DNA of 64,000 nucleotides from Paenibacillus sp. XY044 (GCF_002257645.1 NZ_NQMO01000001.1:1474065-1538064); one strand, 5' to 3'; positions 51,568-60,533 are shown, counted from the stretch's first letter. The notes: generated by a model not told the origin, from the sequence alone. Made by a program: numbers and translations.

Positions 51568-52518
51568 ATGGCTTATTCTCATGAGATACCCCGTCATGGA
51601 AACCGGCAGCGGGAATCTGGGAACCGTTATTTGAAAAACGTAAAGAAGCATTGGATGCTGTATCTCATGATTTTGCCCGGCGTGATGTTCTATATCGTAT
51701 TTAAATATGTTCCACTTGCCGGGAGCATCATCACCTTTCAGGATTATCAGATCATGAAGGGCATTTGGGCGAGTCCTTGGGTCGGCCTGGACAACTTCAA
51801 ATTTATTTTTTCTTACCCGGATTTTTGGAAAGTGCTGCGAAACACGGCGCTGATCGCCCTGTACCAGCTCGTGTTCGGATTTCCGGCTCCGATCGTGCTT
51901 GCGCTCCTGTTCAACGAGATTCGCAGCATGGTCATGAAGCGGACGTATCAAAGCATATTTTATCTGCCTCATTTTTTGTCCTGGGTCGTGGTAGGCGGCA
52001 TCGTGTTTGAACTGCTCGCGACAGGCGGCATCGTCAACGTCATTCGTAGCTGGTTTGGTTATGAGCCCATTTTGTTCATGCAGCAGGAGAAAATGTTCCG
52101 GTCGATCGTTGTGATTTCCGGCATTTGGAAAGAGATCGGGTGGGGAACGATCATCTATCTTGCCGCGTTGACAGGCATCAACCCGAGTTTGTACGAAGCA
52201 GCCGTTGTGGATGGCGCCAGCAGGTGGAAGCAGACACTGTATATCACGCTGCCATCGCTGCTGCCAACCATTACTACGCTATTCCTGCTCCGGATCGGCA
52301 ACTTTCTCGAGCTGGGCTTTGAGCAAATCTTCAACCTACTGACCCCGATGACCTATTCGGTCGGGGATATTATCGAGACGTACGTTTACCGTGCCGGTGT
52401 CCTTCAAGGGCAGTACAGCATGACGACGACGATCGGCTTGTTCCAATCGATTATCGGGTTTGTATTGCTGTGGATTTTCAACAGGTTAGCCAGAAAAACA
52501 GAGCAGGGGTTATGGTGA
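51568..52518 (+). CDS. ABC sugar permease, LplB-type (locus 2)
   Basis: About 317 residues, six membrane segments, with LILPGVMFYIVFKYVPLAG at the start and the EAA loop YEAAVVDGASRWKQTLYITL. The frame is open from 51421, but that N-terminus of 49 residues has no membrane character and no good ribosome binding site; ATG 51568 lies 12 bp after AAGAAAGGCGG, which is long, so the start is the least sure part. It follows the sensor gene by 174 bp. No ATPase gene is present in this locus; a shared MsmX-type ATPase is expected. Confidence 0.88.
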   Translation: MAYSHEIPRHGNRQRESGNRYLKNVKKHWMLYLMILPGVMFYIVFKYVPLAGSIITFQDYQIMKGIWASPWVGLDNFKFIFSYPDFWKVLRNTALIALYQLVFGFPAPIVLALLFNEIRSMVMKRTYQSIFYLPHFLSWVVVGGIVFELLATGGIVNVIRSWFGYEPILFMQQEKMFRSIVVISGIWKEIGWGTIIYLAALTGINPSLYEAAVVDGASRWKQTLYITLPSLLPTITTLFLLRIGNFLELGFEQIFNLLTPMTYSVGDIIETYVYRAGVLQGQYSMTTTIGLFQSIIGFVLLWIFNRLARKTEQGLW

Positions 52519-53384
52519 TGAAAACAACGCTGAGTCAAAAACTGTTTACCGTCGTCAATTATGTTTTATTATCGGCAGCGGCCTTTACGATGCTTGCTCC
52601 GCTTCTGCAAATGCTGGCGGTGTCGCTGAGCTCGCCGGTTGCCGCAGACTCGAAGAAAGTGTTTCTCCTCCCGGTCGAATGGACGGCTGATTCGTGGATC
52701 TATATCCTGCACAGGCAGGATTTATGGCAATCCTTTGGCGTCACCGTGTTTATCACCGTCGTCGGTACGTTCCTCAGCGTACTGCTGTCCGTGCTTACGG
52801 CATATCCGCTGGCACACGCCAAATTTCTCATTCGCAAGCATGTGATGTTCGGAATCGTGATTACGATGATTTTCAACGCGCCGCTGATTCCGTTTTACAT
52901 GACGGTCAAATCGCTCGGCCTCCTGGATTCCGTCTGGTCGCTCATTCTGCCGGGCGTGATCGGTACGTTCAATATGGTGATCATCCGGACCTTCTTCATG
53001 GGCATTCCTTCGGAACTTGAAGACTCGGCGCAGATCGACGGCTGCCACGATTTTCGGGTATTGTTCCAAATTTATATGCCTTTGTCCAAGCCTGTACTCG
53101 CGACTGTCAGCCTGTTTTACGCCGTGGGGTACTGGAATACGTTTCAGCGGGCGATCCTGTTTATCCGCGATTCGAACCTGCACCCGCTGCAGGTCAAGCT
53201 CAGGGAATATATCATGACGCCCGAGACGCTCGAAGTCGCTGATATGCTGGGCAACATCGGATACAATACAACCACGCTGAAGGCGGCCACGATTATATTT
53301 GCCGCGACGCCGATTATTTTGGCCTACCCGTTTCTGCAGAAATATTTTGTGAAGGGCGCGATGCTAGGCTCTTTGAAAGAGTAG
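52518..53384 (+). CDS. ABC sugar permease, LplC-type (locus 2)
   Basis: 288 residues with six membrane segments, EAA-like loop LEDSAQIDGCHDFRVLFQIY, and the family-typical end FLQKYFVKGAMLGSLKE. The start ATG 52518 shares a base with the stop of the preceding permease (TGATG), nine bases after AGCAGGGG. It pairs with the upstream permease and the downstream lipoprotein. Confidence 0.9.
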   Translation: MKTTLSQKLFTVVNYVLLSAAAFTMLAPLLQMLAVSLSSPVAADSKKVFLLPVEWTADSWIYILHRQDLWQSFGVTVFITVVGTFLSVLLSVLTAYPLAHAKFLIRKHVMFGIVITMIFNAPLIPFYMTVKSLGLLDSVWSLILPGVIGTFNMVIIRTFFMGIPSELEDSAQIDGCHDFRVLFQIYMPLSKPVLATVSLFYAVGYWNTFQRAILFIRDSNLHPLQVKLREYIMTPETLEVADMLGNIGYNTTTLKAATIIFAATPIILAYPFLQKYFVKGAMLGSLKE

Positions 53385-53455
53385 GGCCCATCCAAGTCCG
53401 CTGCTGAGACGAGATTCAAATAAATGATCATTATTGCGAAAAAGGAGAGATCAGA

Positions 53456-54997
53456 ATGAAGGCATGGTCAAAAAGGCTTCGGTTGATGCTGACCGTTGTG
53501 ACCGGCACGGCTTTGATAGCCGGATGCAGCGGCAAATCGGGGGAGGGAGCTTCGAGGGCGGGTGATAAAAATTCTTCCTACACTGTTGTAAACGTATACA
53601 AAACCCACCTTGGAAAAGGGAAGCTGCCCAAAAGCGATGACCCTCATGTGAAGTATATTGCAGAAAAAACAGGAGTGCAGTACAACCTGGTTACCACCTC
53701 TTCCGGCGGCGATCCTGTCGAAAGCATGAACGTTATGATCGCTTCCGGCGATCTGCCTGACATTATGCGACCGGTAGGCGGAGTGGAGCAGACGCTCATT
53801 TCCCAAGGCGGTGCGCTCGCGCTGGACGATCTGCTGCCGAAATATGCGCCTCACGTTTGGGAACGCATTCCGGAGGAGGCGTGGAATGTCGTGCGCTCCG
53901 CGACCGATGACGGAAAGATCTATTACGTCCCGAAAATTTACATGATACCCGAGCGTGCGCCGATGATCCGGCAGGACTGGCTCGACAAACTGGGGCTTCA
54001 AATGCCCAAAACCAAGGATGACTATGTGAACGTGCTGACCGCTTTCCTGAACGGGGATCCCAACGGCAACGGCACCAAAGACGAGCTGCCGACGACGGGG
54101 CGGGAATTCGGCACATGGATGGACCACCTGTTCGGCATGTACGGCGTAGCCATGTGGGAAGGAAAGCCCGAATGGGATATCTATGACGGCAAGCTGCAAT
54201 ACGCAGGCGTAACCGGAAATATGAAGGCGGCCATCCAATTTATCCGCGAGCTGTATGAGAAGAAACTGCTCGATAACGAGACGTTTTTGAACAAAGGAGA
54301 AATATGGACCGCGAAGATCAACAACAACCTGGTCGGCAGCTGGTACCATCTTCCGGGGAATTTGAACAGCCGGCTTGACGCGATCGAGAAGCTTGCACCC
54401 GATGTGAATATCAAAGGCATGCCGATGCCTACAGTGGAGGGATATAAGGGTTTCGTTACGCAGAAAAGCGTCGGCGAACCGGAGTGGCTCATTCCGAAAG
54501 TGTCCGAGGACAAGGCGGAAGCATCCCTGAAGCTGCTCGACTTCTTCTACGATCCGGCAAATGCGGATTTTGTCCAGTTCGGCATCGAAGGAATCCAGCA
54601 TGAGGTCGTCGACGGGAAGAAACAATTGCTGCCTGCAGACGATAACCGTACCCTCGGTCTCGGCATGCTGAACTATAACACGAAGGAAAGCATGGATTAC
54701 CGCATTGAGCAAACCTTCCCGGCGGACCGGGTGCAGATGATCAAGGATATCTTTGCGACAGCTACCGCCGATGCGCGGCGTATTGCGGGCGACGGCATGC
54801 CGGTCTCCGTCTACGAAGGTTACCCTGACATCCAGTCCCATAAGCTGTTCCAGGAATACTTGTCAAAGATCGTGATCGGCGAATGGCCGATCGACAAGTT
54901 CGACGAATTCGTGGAGAAGTGGAAAAAATCCGGCGGGGACGAAGTGACGAAGCGGGCACAAGCCTGGTACGACAAAGTGAAACAATACCAAAAATAA
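53456..54997 (+). CDS. Extracellular sugar-binding lipoprotein (locus 2)
   Basis: 513 residues. A lipoprotein signal peptide ends at IAGC with Cys24. The mature domain is of the LplA-like type with SLKLLDFFYDPANADFVQFG, the calcium-loop-like DPNGNGTKDELPTTGREF and a C-terminal FDEFVEKWKKSGGDEV. AAGGAGAG lies before ATG 53456. The substrate should be the oligosaccharide processed by the GH105, DUF4450-like and six-hairpin enzymes. Similar to, but clearly diverged from, the binding protein of locus 1, so the two importers are expected to differ in substrate. Confidence 0.9.
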   Translation: MKAWSKRLRLMLTVVTGTALIAGCSGKSGEGASRAGDKNSSYTVVNVYKTHLGKGKLPKSDDPHVKYIAEKTGVQYNLVTTSSGGDPVESMNVMIASGDLPDIMRPVGGVEQTLISQGGALALDDLLPKYAPHVWERIPEEAWNVVRSATDDGKIYYVPKIYMIPERAPMIRQDWLDKLGLQMPKTKDDYVNVLTAFLNGDPNGNGTKDELPTTGREFGTWMDHLFGMYGVAMWEGKPEWDIYDGKLQYAGVTGNMKAAIQFIRELYEKKLLDNETFLNKGEIWTAKINNNLVGSWYHLPGNLNSRLDAIEKLAPDVNIKGMPMPTVEGYKGFVTQKSVGEPEWLIPKVSEDKAEASLKLLDFFYDPANADFVQFGIEGIQHEVVDGKKQLLPADDNRTLGLGMLNYNTKESMDYRIEQTFPADRVQMIKDIFATATADARRIAGDGMPVSVYEGYPDIQSHKLFQEYLSKIVIGEWPIDKFDEFVEKWKKSGGDEVTKRAQAWYDKVKQYQK

Positions 54998-55012
54998 CGA
55001 GGAGGAACAGGC

Positions 55013-57076
55013 ATGCAGCCGATTGAACGCAAAAAGCTTGTCTCCCGGCACAATCCCATCCTGCGCCAACCGGAAAAAACGGCACCGCTCTCGGTCGGGA
55101 ATGGGGAACTGGCATATACGGTCGACGTCACCGGCATGCAGAGCTACCCGGACGCGTACGTCTTTCCGCTTGGAACGCAGTCCCATTGGGGGTGGCATTC
55201 CACTGGTGGCCGGAATATCCACACCCTGGAGCAGCTGCAGCTCGAATCTTTCGACACGCATGGGCGTGACGTGGGTTATCCCACGAACGCGGCCGGACAG
55301 GAGGAAGCCTTTCATTGGCTGAGGCAAAATCCGCATCGCGTGCAGCTTGGCACATTCGGGCTCGACCTGCGATCTCAAGATGGTAAACCCATCGAGCTCG
55401 ATGAGCTCCAGGACATTGAGCAGACGCTCGACCTGTGGCGCGGCGTCATCAGTAGCCGTTTCCGTGCCGGTGGTGCGATCGTCAACGTCGTGACGGCATG
55501 TCATCCGGATGCCGACCAGATCGGCATCCGGATCGAGTCACCGCTGATCGCAGAGGGACGGTTGTCCATCATCGTCCGCTTCCCGGCTCCCCATCCGCAA
55601 GCCCGCGGGTGGGGAAGCAGCATCGGCTTGAATTGGGGAGATTCCCTTCTGCACGCATCGACATGCCGGAGTGTGACTCGTCGAGATGCACAAATCGAGA
55701 GGGTTTTGGACGAGGATACCTACCACGTTAGAATGGCTTGGACCGCAGGGGACTTCGTTCAGGAAGAACCGCATGCGTTCCGTGTCATACCAGACTCTTC
55801 ACTGGAACGGTTAGAGTTTGCGATCAGCCTGTCGCCCATTGAAGCGCCGGCTTGCGAAGATGTCGATGACATTATCGAGGCTTCGAGGCGTCACTGGGCA
55901 GGCTTCTGGCAGCGCGGAGGCGCACTTGAGCTGGCAGGCAGCCGCGATCCCCGGGCATCAGAACTCGAGCGGCGCGTGGTGCTGTCGCAGTTTCTGACCG
56001 CGCTTCATTCCGCAGGATCGCTCCCTCCGCAGGAAACCGGGCTGATGTATAACAGCTGGTTCGGCAAATTCCACCTGGAGATGCATTGGTGGCACGCCGC
56101 TCATTTTGCGCAGTGGGGAAGAGTCGACCTGCTTCGCAAAAGTATGGATTGGTACAGTAAAATCCTGCCTAAGGCACGTGCGCTTGCGGTATCTCAAGGG
56201 TATGAAGGGGCTCGGTGGCCGAAAATGGTAGGGCCGGAGGGCGATCAGAGCCCGTCCAATGTCGGTGCGCTGCTGATATGGCAGCAGCCGCACCCGATCG
56301 ACCTGGCCGAACTCTGCTTTCAGGCGGAGCCGACCCGCGAAACGCTTGAACGGTACCGGGACATCGTGATGGAAAGCGCCCGGTTTATGGCCTCCTACGT
56401 CGTTTGGGAACAAGAAGGCAGCCGCTACGTGCTGGGTCCGCCCGTTATTCCGGCGCAAGAGAACCACCGAGGCGACCGGACGATGAATCCAACGTTTGAG
56501 CTGGAATATTGGTTTCATGGGCTCGGAATCGCCCTGGAGTGGAGGCGCCGCCTTGGCCTCCCGCCTGATCCGCGCTGGGAGCATGTCCGTGCAAATTTGT
56601 CGCGGCCGCATGCAATGAATGGCACGTATGAAGCGCATGAGCTGATCTCGGACACGTTTGAGAGTGCGAATATCGACCATCCGTCGATGCTGGGCGCATG
56701 CGGCATACTGCCCGGCAAGCTTGTCGACAGGGAAACGATGCTCCGGACGCTATACCGCGTCCGCGATGACTGGAAATGGGAGACGTCGTGGGGATGGGAT
56801 TTCCCGATGGCGGCCATGGCTGCGGCCAGGCTGGGCGAACCGGCCCTTGCGGTAGACATGCTGATGATGGATCAAGTCAAAAACAGCTATCTCGTTAATG
56901 GACATAATTATCAGCGTGATCATTTGCTCAGCTATCTTCCAGGCAACGGAGGGCTGCTGGCCACTGTAGCCTTGATGGCTGCCGGCTGGATCGGCGGCCC
57001 CGGCAACCATGCGCCGGGATTTCCGGGTGATGGAACATGGAGCGTGCGTTACGAGGGCCTGGTACAACGTTTGTAA
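55013..57076 (+). CDS. Six-hairpin glycosidase-like protein, family not recognised
   Basis: 687 residues, no signal peptide. The N-terminal ~270 residues are beta-rich (LVSRHNPILRQ, APLSVGNGELAYTVDVTG, FPLGTQSHWGWHS). The C-terminal ~400 form an (alpha/alpha)6-type barrel with MYNSWFGKFHLEMHWWHAAH, GARWPKMVGPEGDQSPSNVG, PTFELEYWFHGLGIALEWRR and WETSWGWDFPMAAMAAARLG. The SVGNGELAYTVD start and the acidic FHLEMHWWH motif are reminiscent of GH65/GH95-type enzymes, but I cannot place it in a CAZy family. It begins 15 bp after the binding protein and is the last gene of the locus. The downstream terminator is strong. Confidence 0.65.
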   Translation: MQPIERKKLVSRHNPILRQPEKTAPLSVGNGELAYTVDVTGMQSYPDAYVFPLGTQSHWGWHSTGGRNIHTLEQLQLESFDTHGRDVGYPTNAAGQEEAFHWLRQNPHRVQLGTFGLDLRSQDGKPIELDELQDIEQTLDLWRGVISSRFRAGGAIVNVVTACHPDADQIGIRIESPLIAEGRLSIIVRFPAPHPQARGWGSSIGLNWGDSLLHASTCRSVTRRDAQIERVLDEDTYHVRMAWTAGDFVQEEPHAFRVIPDSSLERLEFAISLSPIEAPACEDVDDIIEASRRHWAGFWQRGGALELAGSRDPRASELERRVVLSQFLTALHSAGSLPPQETGLMYNSWFGKFHLEMHWWHAAHFAQWGRVDLLRKSMDWYSKILPKARALAVSQGYEGARWPKMVGPEGDQSPSNVGALLIWQQPHPIDLAELCFQAEPTRETLERYRDIVMESARFMASYVVWEQEGSRYVLGPPVIPAQENHRGDRTMNPTFELEYWFHGLGIALEWRRRLGLPPDPRWEHVRANLSRPHAMNGTYEAHELISDTFESANIDHPSMLGACGILPGKLVDRETMLRTLYRVRDDWKWETSWGWDFPMAAMAAARLGEPALAVDMLMMDQVKNSYLVNGHNYQRDHLLSYLPGNGGLLATVALMAAGWIGGPGNHAPGFPGDGTWSVRYEGLVQRL

Positions 57077-57125
57077 GCATGCTGCTATACATAGATGGAT
57101 CCATATCCAATGCTGCTTGACTGAG

Positions 57126-57159
57126 CTGGCGCCGCTATTTAACGGCGTCAGTTTTTTTT
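57126..57159 (+). terminator. Rho-independent terminator after glycan locus 2
   Basis: CTGGCGCCG (57126-57134) pairs with CGGCGTCAG (57143-57151), nine pairs with one G-U wobble, followed by eight T residues. Confidence 0.85.
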
Positions 57160-57200
57160 GGCTGCCCGACGCTTTTTGCATTTTATTTTTGCACTAGGGA

Positions 57201-57253
57201 TTGTAATGTAGAAGATTATGCCTTAATATAGTCGATAATGATAATCATTATCA
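57201..57253 (+). promoter_or_regulatory. Promoter overlapped by a perfect Fur box
   Basis: GATAATGATAATCATTATC (57234-57252) equals the 19-bp Fur consensus with no mismatch and contains the Bacillus 7-1-7 form TGATAAT-C-ATTATCA (57239-57253). TTGTAA (57201-57206), a 17-nt spacer and TAATAT (57224-57229) make a plausible promoter whose start would fall at about 57236, inside the Fur box. Iron-loaded Fur should block transcription of the importer. Confidence 0.9.
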
Positions 57254-57296
57254 TTTAATTTGCAGTCATCGTCATGCATCGACAGGAGGTGAATTC

Positions 57297-58376
57297 TTGA
57301 GTACGAAGGAAAGAATATCAACAGGATTGGGTGCCGGCTATTATGCGGTTATGATCATTTTATTATTTCTGATTGCGATATCCGCTGTCTTTTCCGTATC
57401 GATTGGACAGGTACATATTCCTTTCAGGCAGGCGATGGAAATTATCGTGCATGCCTTGACCAACGGCAAGTGGGGATCGATGAGCCATGTCCAGAGTGAC
57501 TCATTCGTAAACATTATTTTACAAGTGAGGATGCCGCGCGTCATATTTGCACTTTTGATCGGCATGGGGCTTTCCCTATGCGGAACGATCATGCAGGCCG
57601 TCGTGCAAAATCCACTCGCTGATCCGTACATTCTCGGCATTTCTTCCGGCGCATCCCTGGGGGCTACTTTTGCGATCCTGGTCGGATTCGGCAGTGGTGC
57701 GCTGCTGTCCCAGTTCGGCGTCGCCTTTGGCGCCTTTGCCGGGGCTATGATCACATCGATTGCCGTGCTGGTGCTATCCAGTATCGGAGGTAAAGCGACA
57801 TCAGTAAAGCTTGTCTTATCGGGTGTCGTCATCGGGGCCTTGTGCAGTTCTTTTTCCAGTCTGGTCATTTATTTCGCCAACAACGCGGAGGGCATCAAGA
57901 CCGTTACGTTCTGGTCCATGGGAAGCCTGGCTTCCTCCAGCTGGGATAAAACGCCGATCATGGCGGTGGTCGTATTGCTTGGCTGCGCATTGTTTCTTTT
58001 ACAGCACCGGGTGCTTAATACGATGCTGCTCGGCGACGAGTCAGCGATCACGCTCGGCATTAATTTAAGTGCCTATCGCAAGCTTTATATGATTGCCGCG
58101 GCGCTTATTACCGGTACGATGGTCGCCTACGCAGGGATGATCGGGTTTGTCGGATTGATCATTCCGCATATCGGGAGAGGAATCTTTGGTGCGGATCACA
58201 AGCGGCAGACGGCCGGAACGCTGCTGCTCGGAGGATTGTTCCTGATATGGTCGGATATTCTATCCAGAACGCTGATCCATAATGTGGAACTGCCCATCGG
58301 GATCATTACGTCGGTGATCGGCTCGCCGCTGTTTATCTACATGATCGTGAAAAAAGGCTACAATTTCGGAGGGTGA
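57297..58376 (+). CDS. Siderophore/iron ABC transporter permease (FecCD family)
   Basis: 359 residues with about ten membrane segments. FecCD-family motifs are RMPRVIFALLIGMGLSLCGT, LGISSGASLGATFAI and GFVGLIIPHIGRGIFGADHK, with the Gly-rich loop that contacts the ATPase. It forms the translocation path for ferric siderophore or haem with the ATPase and binding protein encoded next. TTG 57297 follows a very strong AGGAGGTGA (57284-57292); the next ATG is inside the first helix. A single permease suggests a homodimeric channel. Fur box upstream. Confidence 0.92.
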   Translation: MSTKERISTGLGAGYYAVMIILLFLIAISAVFSVSIGQVHIPFRQAMEIIVHALTNGKWGSMSHVQSDSFVNIILQVRMPRVIFALLIGMGLSLCGTIMQAVVQNPLADPYILGISSGASLGATFAILVGFGSGALLSQFGVAFGAFAGAMITSIAVLVLSSIGGKATSVKLVLSGVVIGALCSSFSSLVIYFANNAEGIKTVTFWSMGSLASSSWDKTPIMAVVVLLGCALFLLQHRVLNTMLLGDESAITLGINLSAYRKLYMIAAALITGTMVAYAGMIGFVGLIIPHIGRGIFGADHKRQTAGTLLLGGLFLIWSDILSRTLIHNVELPIGIITSVIGSPLFIYMIVKKGYNFGG

Positions 58377-58379
58377 GAC

Positions 58380-59141
58380 ATGGAGTTGACCGCAAAGGAA
58401 ATGGAAGTCAGGATCGGCAAAAAAGATATCGTGAAGAACGTTTCGATCCAGGTCAACAACCGGCAGTTCGTAGGCCTGATCGGTCCAAACGGATGCGGCA
58501 AATCCACGCTGCTGAAAAGCATATACAAGAGCCTGGTTCCGAGCAAAGGAACGGTTTATTTAGACGACCTGGATGTGCTGAAAGCAAATGAAAAGAAAGT
58601 TTCGCAGCGGCTCGGCGTCGTCGGTCAGTTCAATGAAATGAACTTTGATTTAACGGTCCTGCAGATGGTTATGCTGGGCAGAACGCCGCACAAGAAGCTG
58701 CTGGAATCCGACAAATTGGAAGACGTGGCGATTGTGGAAGAGGCTTTGGCAAGAACGAATTTGCTTGATTATAAAGAACGCAGCTATTTGTCGCTGTCAG
58801 GCGGAGAAAAGCAGAGGGTCATTTTGGCAAGAACAATCGCGCAGCAGCCGAAATTCATGAATTTGGATGAACCGACTAATCATCTCGACATTCGGTATCA
58901 GCTCGAAATTTTATCCTGCGTGAAGGGATTAAACATCGGGGTGCTGGCTGCGCTTCATGATTTGGAAATGGCCGCTCATTACTGTGATTATCTCTATGCG
59001 ATGAAGCATGGCGAGGTATACGCGTATGGCACGCCTGAAGAGGTGCTGACGCCTGAGAACATTGAAGCGCTGTACCAAATCAAGTGTCGTACATATGTAA
59101 ATCCGGTTACGAACGGATTGGGATTTGCGTACGGTTTATAA
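58380..59141 (+). CDS. Siderophore/iron ABC transporter ATPase (FecE/FepC-like)
   Basis: 253 residues. Walker A is GPNGCGKST (35-43), the signature is LSGGEKQR and Walker B/D-loop is FMNLDEPTNHLD, with switch His in LAALHDLEMA. It powers the FecCD channel from the cytoplasmic side. ATG 58380 is 3 bp after the permease stop. Walker B has Asn where a hydrophobic residue is usual; the catalytic Asp and Glu are intact. Confidence 0.93.
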   Translation: MELTAKEMEVRIGKKDIVKNVSIQVNNRQFVGLIGPNGCGKSTLLKSIYKSLVPSKGTVYLDDLDVLKANEKKVSQRLGVVGQFNEMNFDLTVLQMVMLGRTPHKKLLESDKLEDVAIVEEALARTNLLDYKERSYLSLSGGEKQRVILARTIAQQPKFMNLDEPTNHLDIRYQLEILSCVKGLNIGVLAALHDLEMAAHYCDYLYAMKHGEVYAYGTPEEVLTPENIEALYQIKCRTYVNPVTNGLGFAYGL

Positions 59142-59157
59142 AAGGGGAGGAAGAGAA

Positions 59158-60177
59158 GTGAACAAGCATTTGTTGCTGACTGCCGGACTTGCGGCAATGT
59201 TGGCGCTCACCGCCTGCGGGAATACGGCGAAAACCAGTGAACCGGAGGCCGCCCAGGCTGCCAGCCATTATCCGATAACGATCGGAAATTTCACGAAGGC
59301 AGAAGGGGGAACGACATGGGAGAAGAAGGAGCAGGTATTCGATAAGGCGCCTGAGCGCATCATGGCCAATACCCGACCGGCAGCGGAACTGCTGCTCCAT
59401 TTGGGATTAGGCGACAAAATCGCCGGGGTCGGCGCAAATTTCGGGGCACCGGACCCAGCGGTCGAATCGGAATATAACAAACTGAATATCCTTAGCGACG
59501 AGTATGTCGGCAAGGAAGTTACGCTCGGTACGAATCCTGATCTGGTATACGGTCGAGGCGGCTTATTTGATAACGCTGACTGGGGTGTAGGCACAGTGGA
59601 CACTCTGAACGGCATGGGAATCAAAACCTATGTCCTCGAATCCTCAGTGACCGGGGGAACCTACGACTCGATTTACAAAGATATTGAGCATCTAGGTGAA
59701 ATTTTTAACGTACATGATAAAGCCGAGTCTTTCATCCAGGAATTGAAGGGGAAACAGGAAGGTATCGCTTCCAAATTGGCGGGCATCCAAGACGAGAAAA
59801 CATTCGCCTATCTCCATATGAGCGATCCGAAGGAAGTGAGCGTATACGCGGCACAAAAAGAAACATTCTTTAACGATGCTTTCAAAATGGTCAAATTGGA
59901 TAATGTCTTTAAAAATGAAACGGGCGAGGTCAGCGTCGAAATGCTGATTCAGGCAGACCCGGATGTACTCATCATTCCGGACTGGGTAACGACGGGTGGC
60001 ACGACCCAGGAAAAGCTCAAAGAGGCACTCTACGCAAATCCCAAATTGTCCAGCATGAAGGCGATTAAAAACAAGCAAATCTATGCGGTAGACTACAATT
60101 ATATGTTTGGCTATGGCTACAATACGATCGACGGGATGGAAAAGCTCGCTAAAGAAATGTATCCCGACTTGTTTTAA
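59158..60177 (+). CDS. Siderophore-binding lipoprotein (FecB/FepB-like)
   Basis: 339 residues from GTG 59158, which follows GGGGAGGAAGA; the upstream ATG 59125 overlaps the ATPase gene and is not supported. The lipobox is LTAC with Cys20. The mature protein has the helical-backbone binding fold with RIMANTRPAAELLLHLGLGD and ADPDVLIIPDWV. Gene order permease-ATPase-binding protein is the reverse of most Bacillus siderophore operons. It captures a ferric siderophore or haem outside the membrane; the ligand cannot be told. Confidence 0.92.
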   Translation: MNKHLLLTAGLAAMLALTACGNTAKTSEPEAAQAASHYPITIGNFTKAEGGTTWEKKEQVFDKAPERIMANTRPAAELLLHLGLGDKIAGVGANFGAPDPAVESEYNKLNILSDEYVGKEVTLGTNPDLVYGRGGLFDNADWGVGTVDTLNGMGIKTYVLESSVTGGTYDSIYKDIEHLGEIFNVHDKAESFIQELKGKQEGIASKLAGIQDEKTFAYLHMSDPKEVSVYAAQKETFFNDAFKMVKLDNVFKNETGEVSVEMLIQADPDVLIIPDWVTTGGTTQEKLKEALYANPKLSSMKAIKNKQIYAVDYNYMFGYGYNTIDGMEKLAKEMYPDLF

Positions 60178-60271
60178 ATAGCTCAGATTGTCTTTCTCCT
60201 AATCCGTGTAAATAAGAAGTAATGGCCTGGGCCATACTATGCCAATAGGAAATGAATGGGAGGTGCGAGCG

Positions 60272-60484
60272 ATGAGCGAGACCAGCATTACGATTCATTT
60301 TGTCGGCGGAGAAGCACTCAATATTATATCCGATGACGTCAGCAGTATAATCTCCAAGCTGAAGAGCGAGGAATGGGTAGATTTGAATGAGCATCAGGTG
60401 CAAACTTCGAACATTTCCTTTTTTACGGTGTATGAGTCCGGCTTTGGCAAAAACAGTGAGAAACAGCTTCCGTCCAAAAGCTAG
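60272..60484 (+). CDS. Small orphan protein of unknown function
   Basis: 70 residues from ATG 60272, which lies seven bases after GGGAGGTG (60257-60264). The sequence, MSETSITIHFVGGEALNI to KNSEKQLPSKS, alternates polar and hydrophobic residues and probably forms three beta strands with one helix. No signal peptide, Cys or metal motif. It is 94 bp behind the Fe importer but has its own ribosome binding site and is followed by a terminator. I recognise no family. Confidence 0.6.
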   Translation: MSETSITIHFVGGEALNIISDDVSSIISKLKSEEWVDLNEHQVQTSNISFFTVYESGFGKNSEKQLPSKS

Positions 60485-60533
60485 AGGATGATGATCCAAC
60501 GCTTCCTGAGTAATGTCAATTCCAACACGACTA

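Noticed and set aside
53423..53432. AATGATCATT palindrome before the second binding-lipoprotein gene, resembling a Fur half-site
   Set aside because: It lacks the GATAAT repeat structure, and the gene is a sugar-binding protein; chance palindrome.
53468..54841. 457-codon open frame antisense to the second binding-lipoprotein gene
   Set aside because: It lies wholly on the opposite strand of a clear lipoprotein gene with lipobox and family motifs; its composition (many His, Arg, Val without domain pattern) is that of a mirror frame.
55958..56680. 240-codon minus-strand frame inside the six-hairpin enzyme gene
   Set aside because: Shadow of a well supported plus-strand gene in high-GC sequence.
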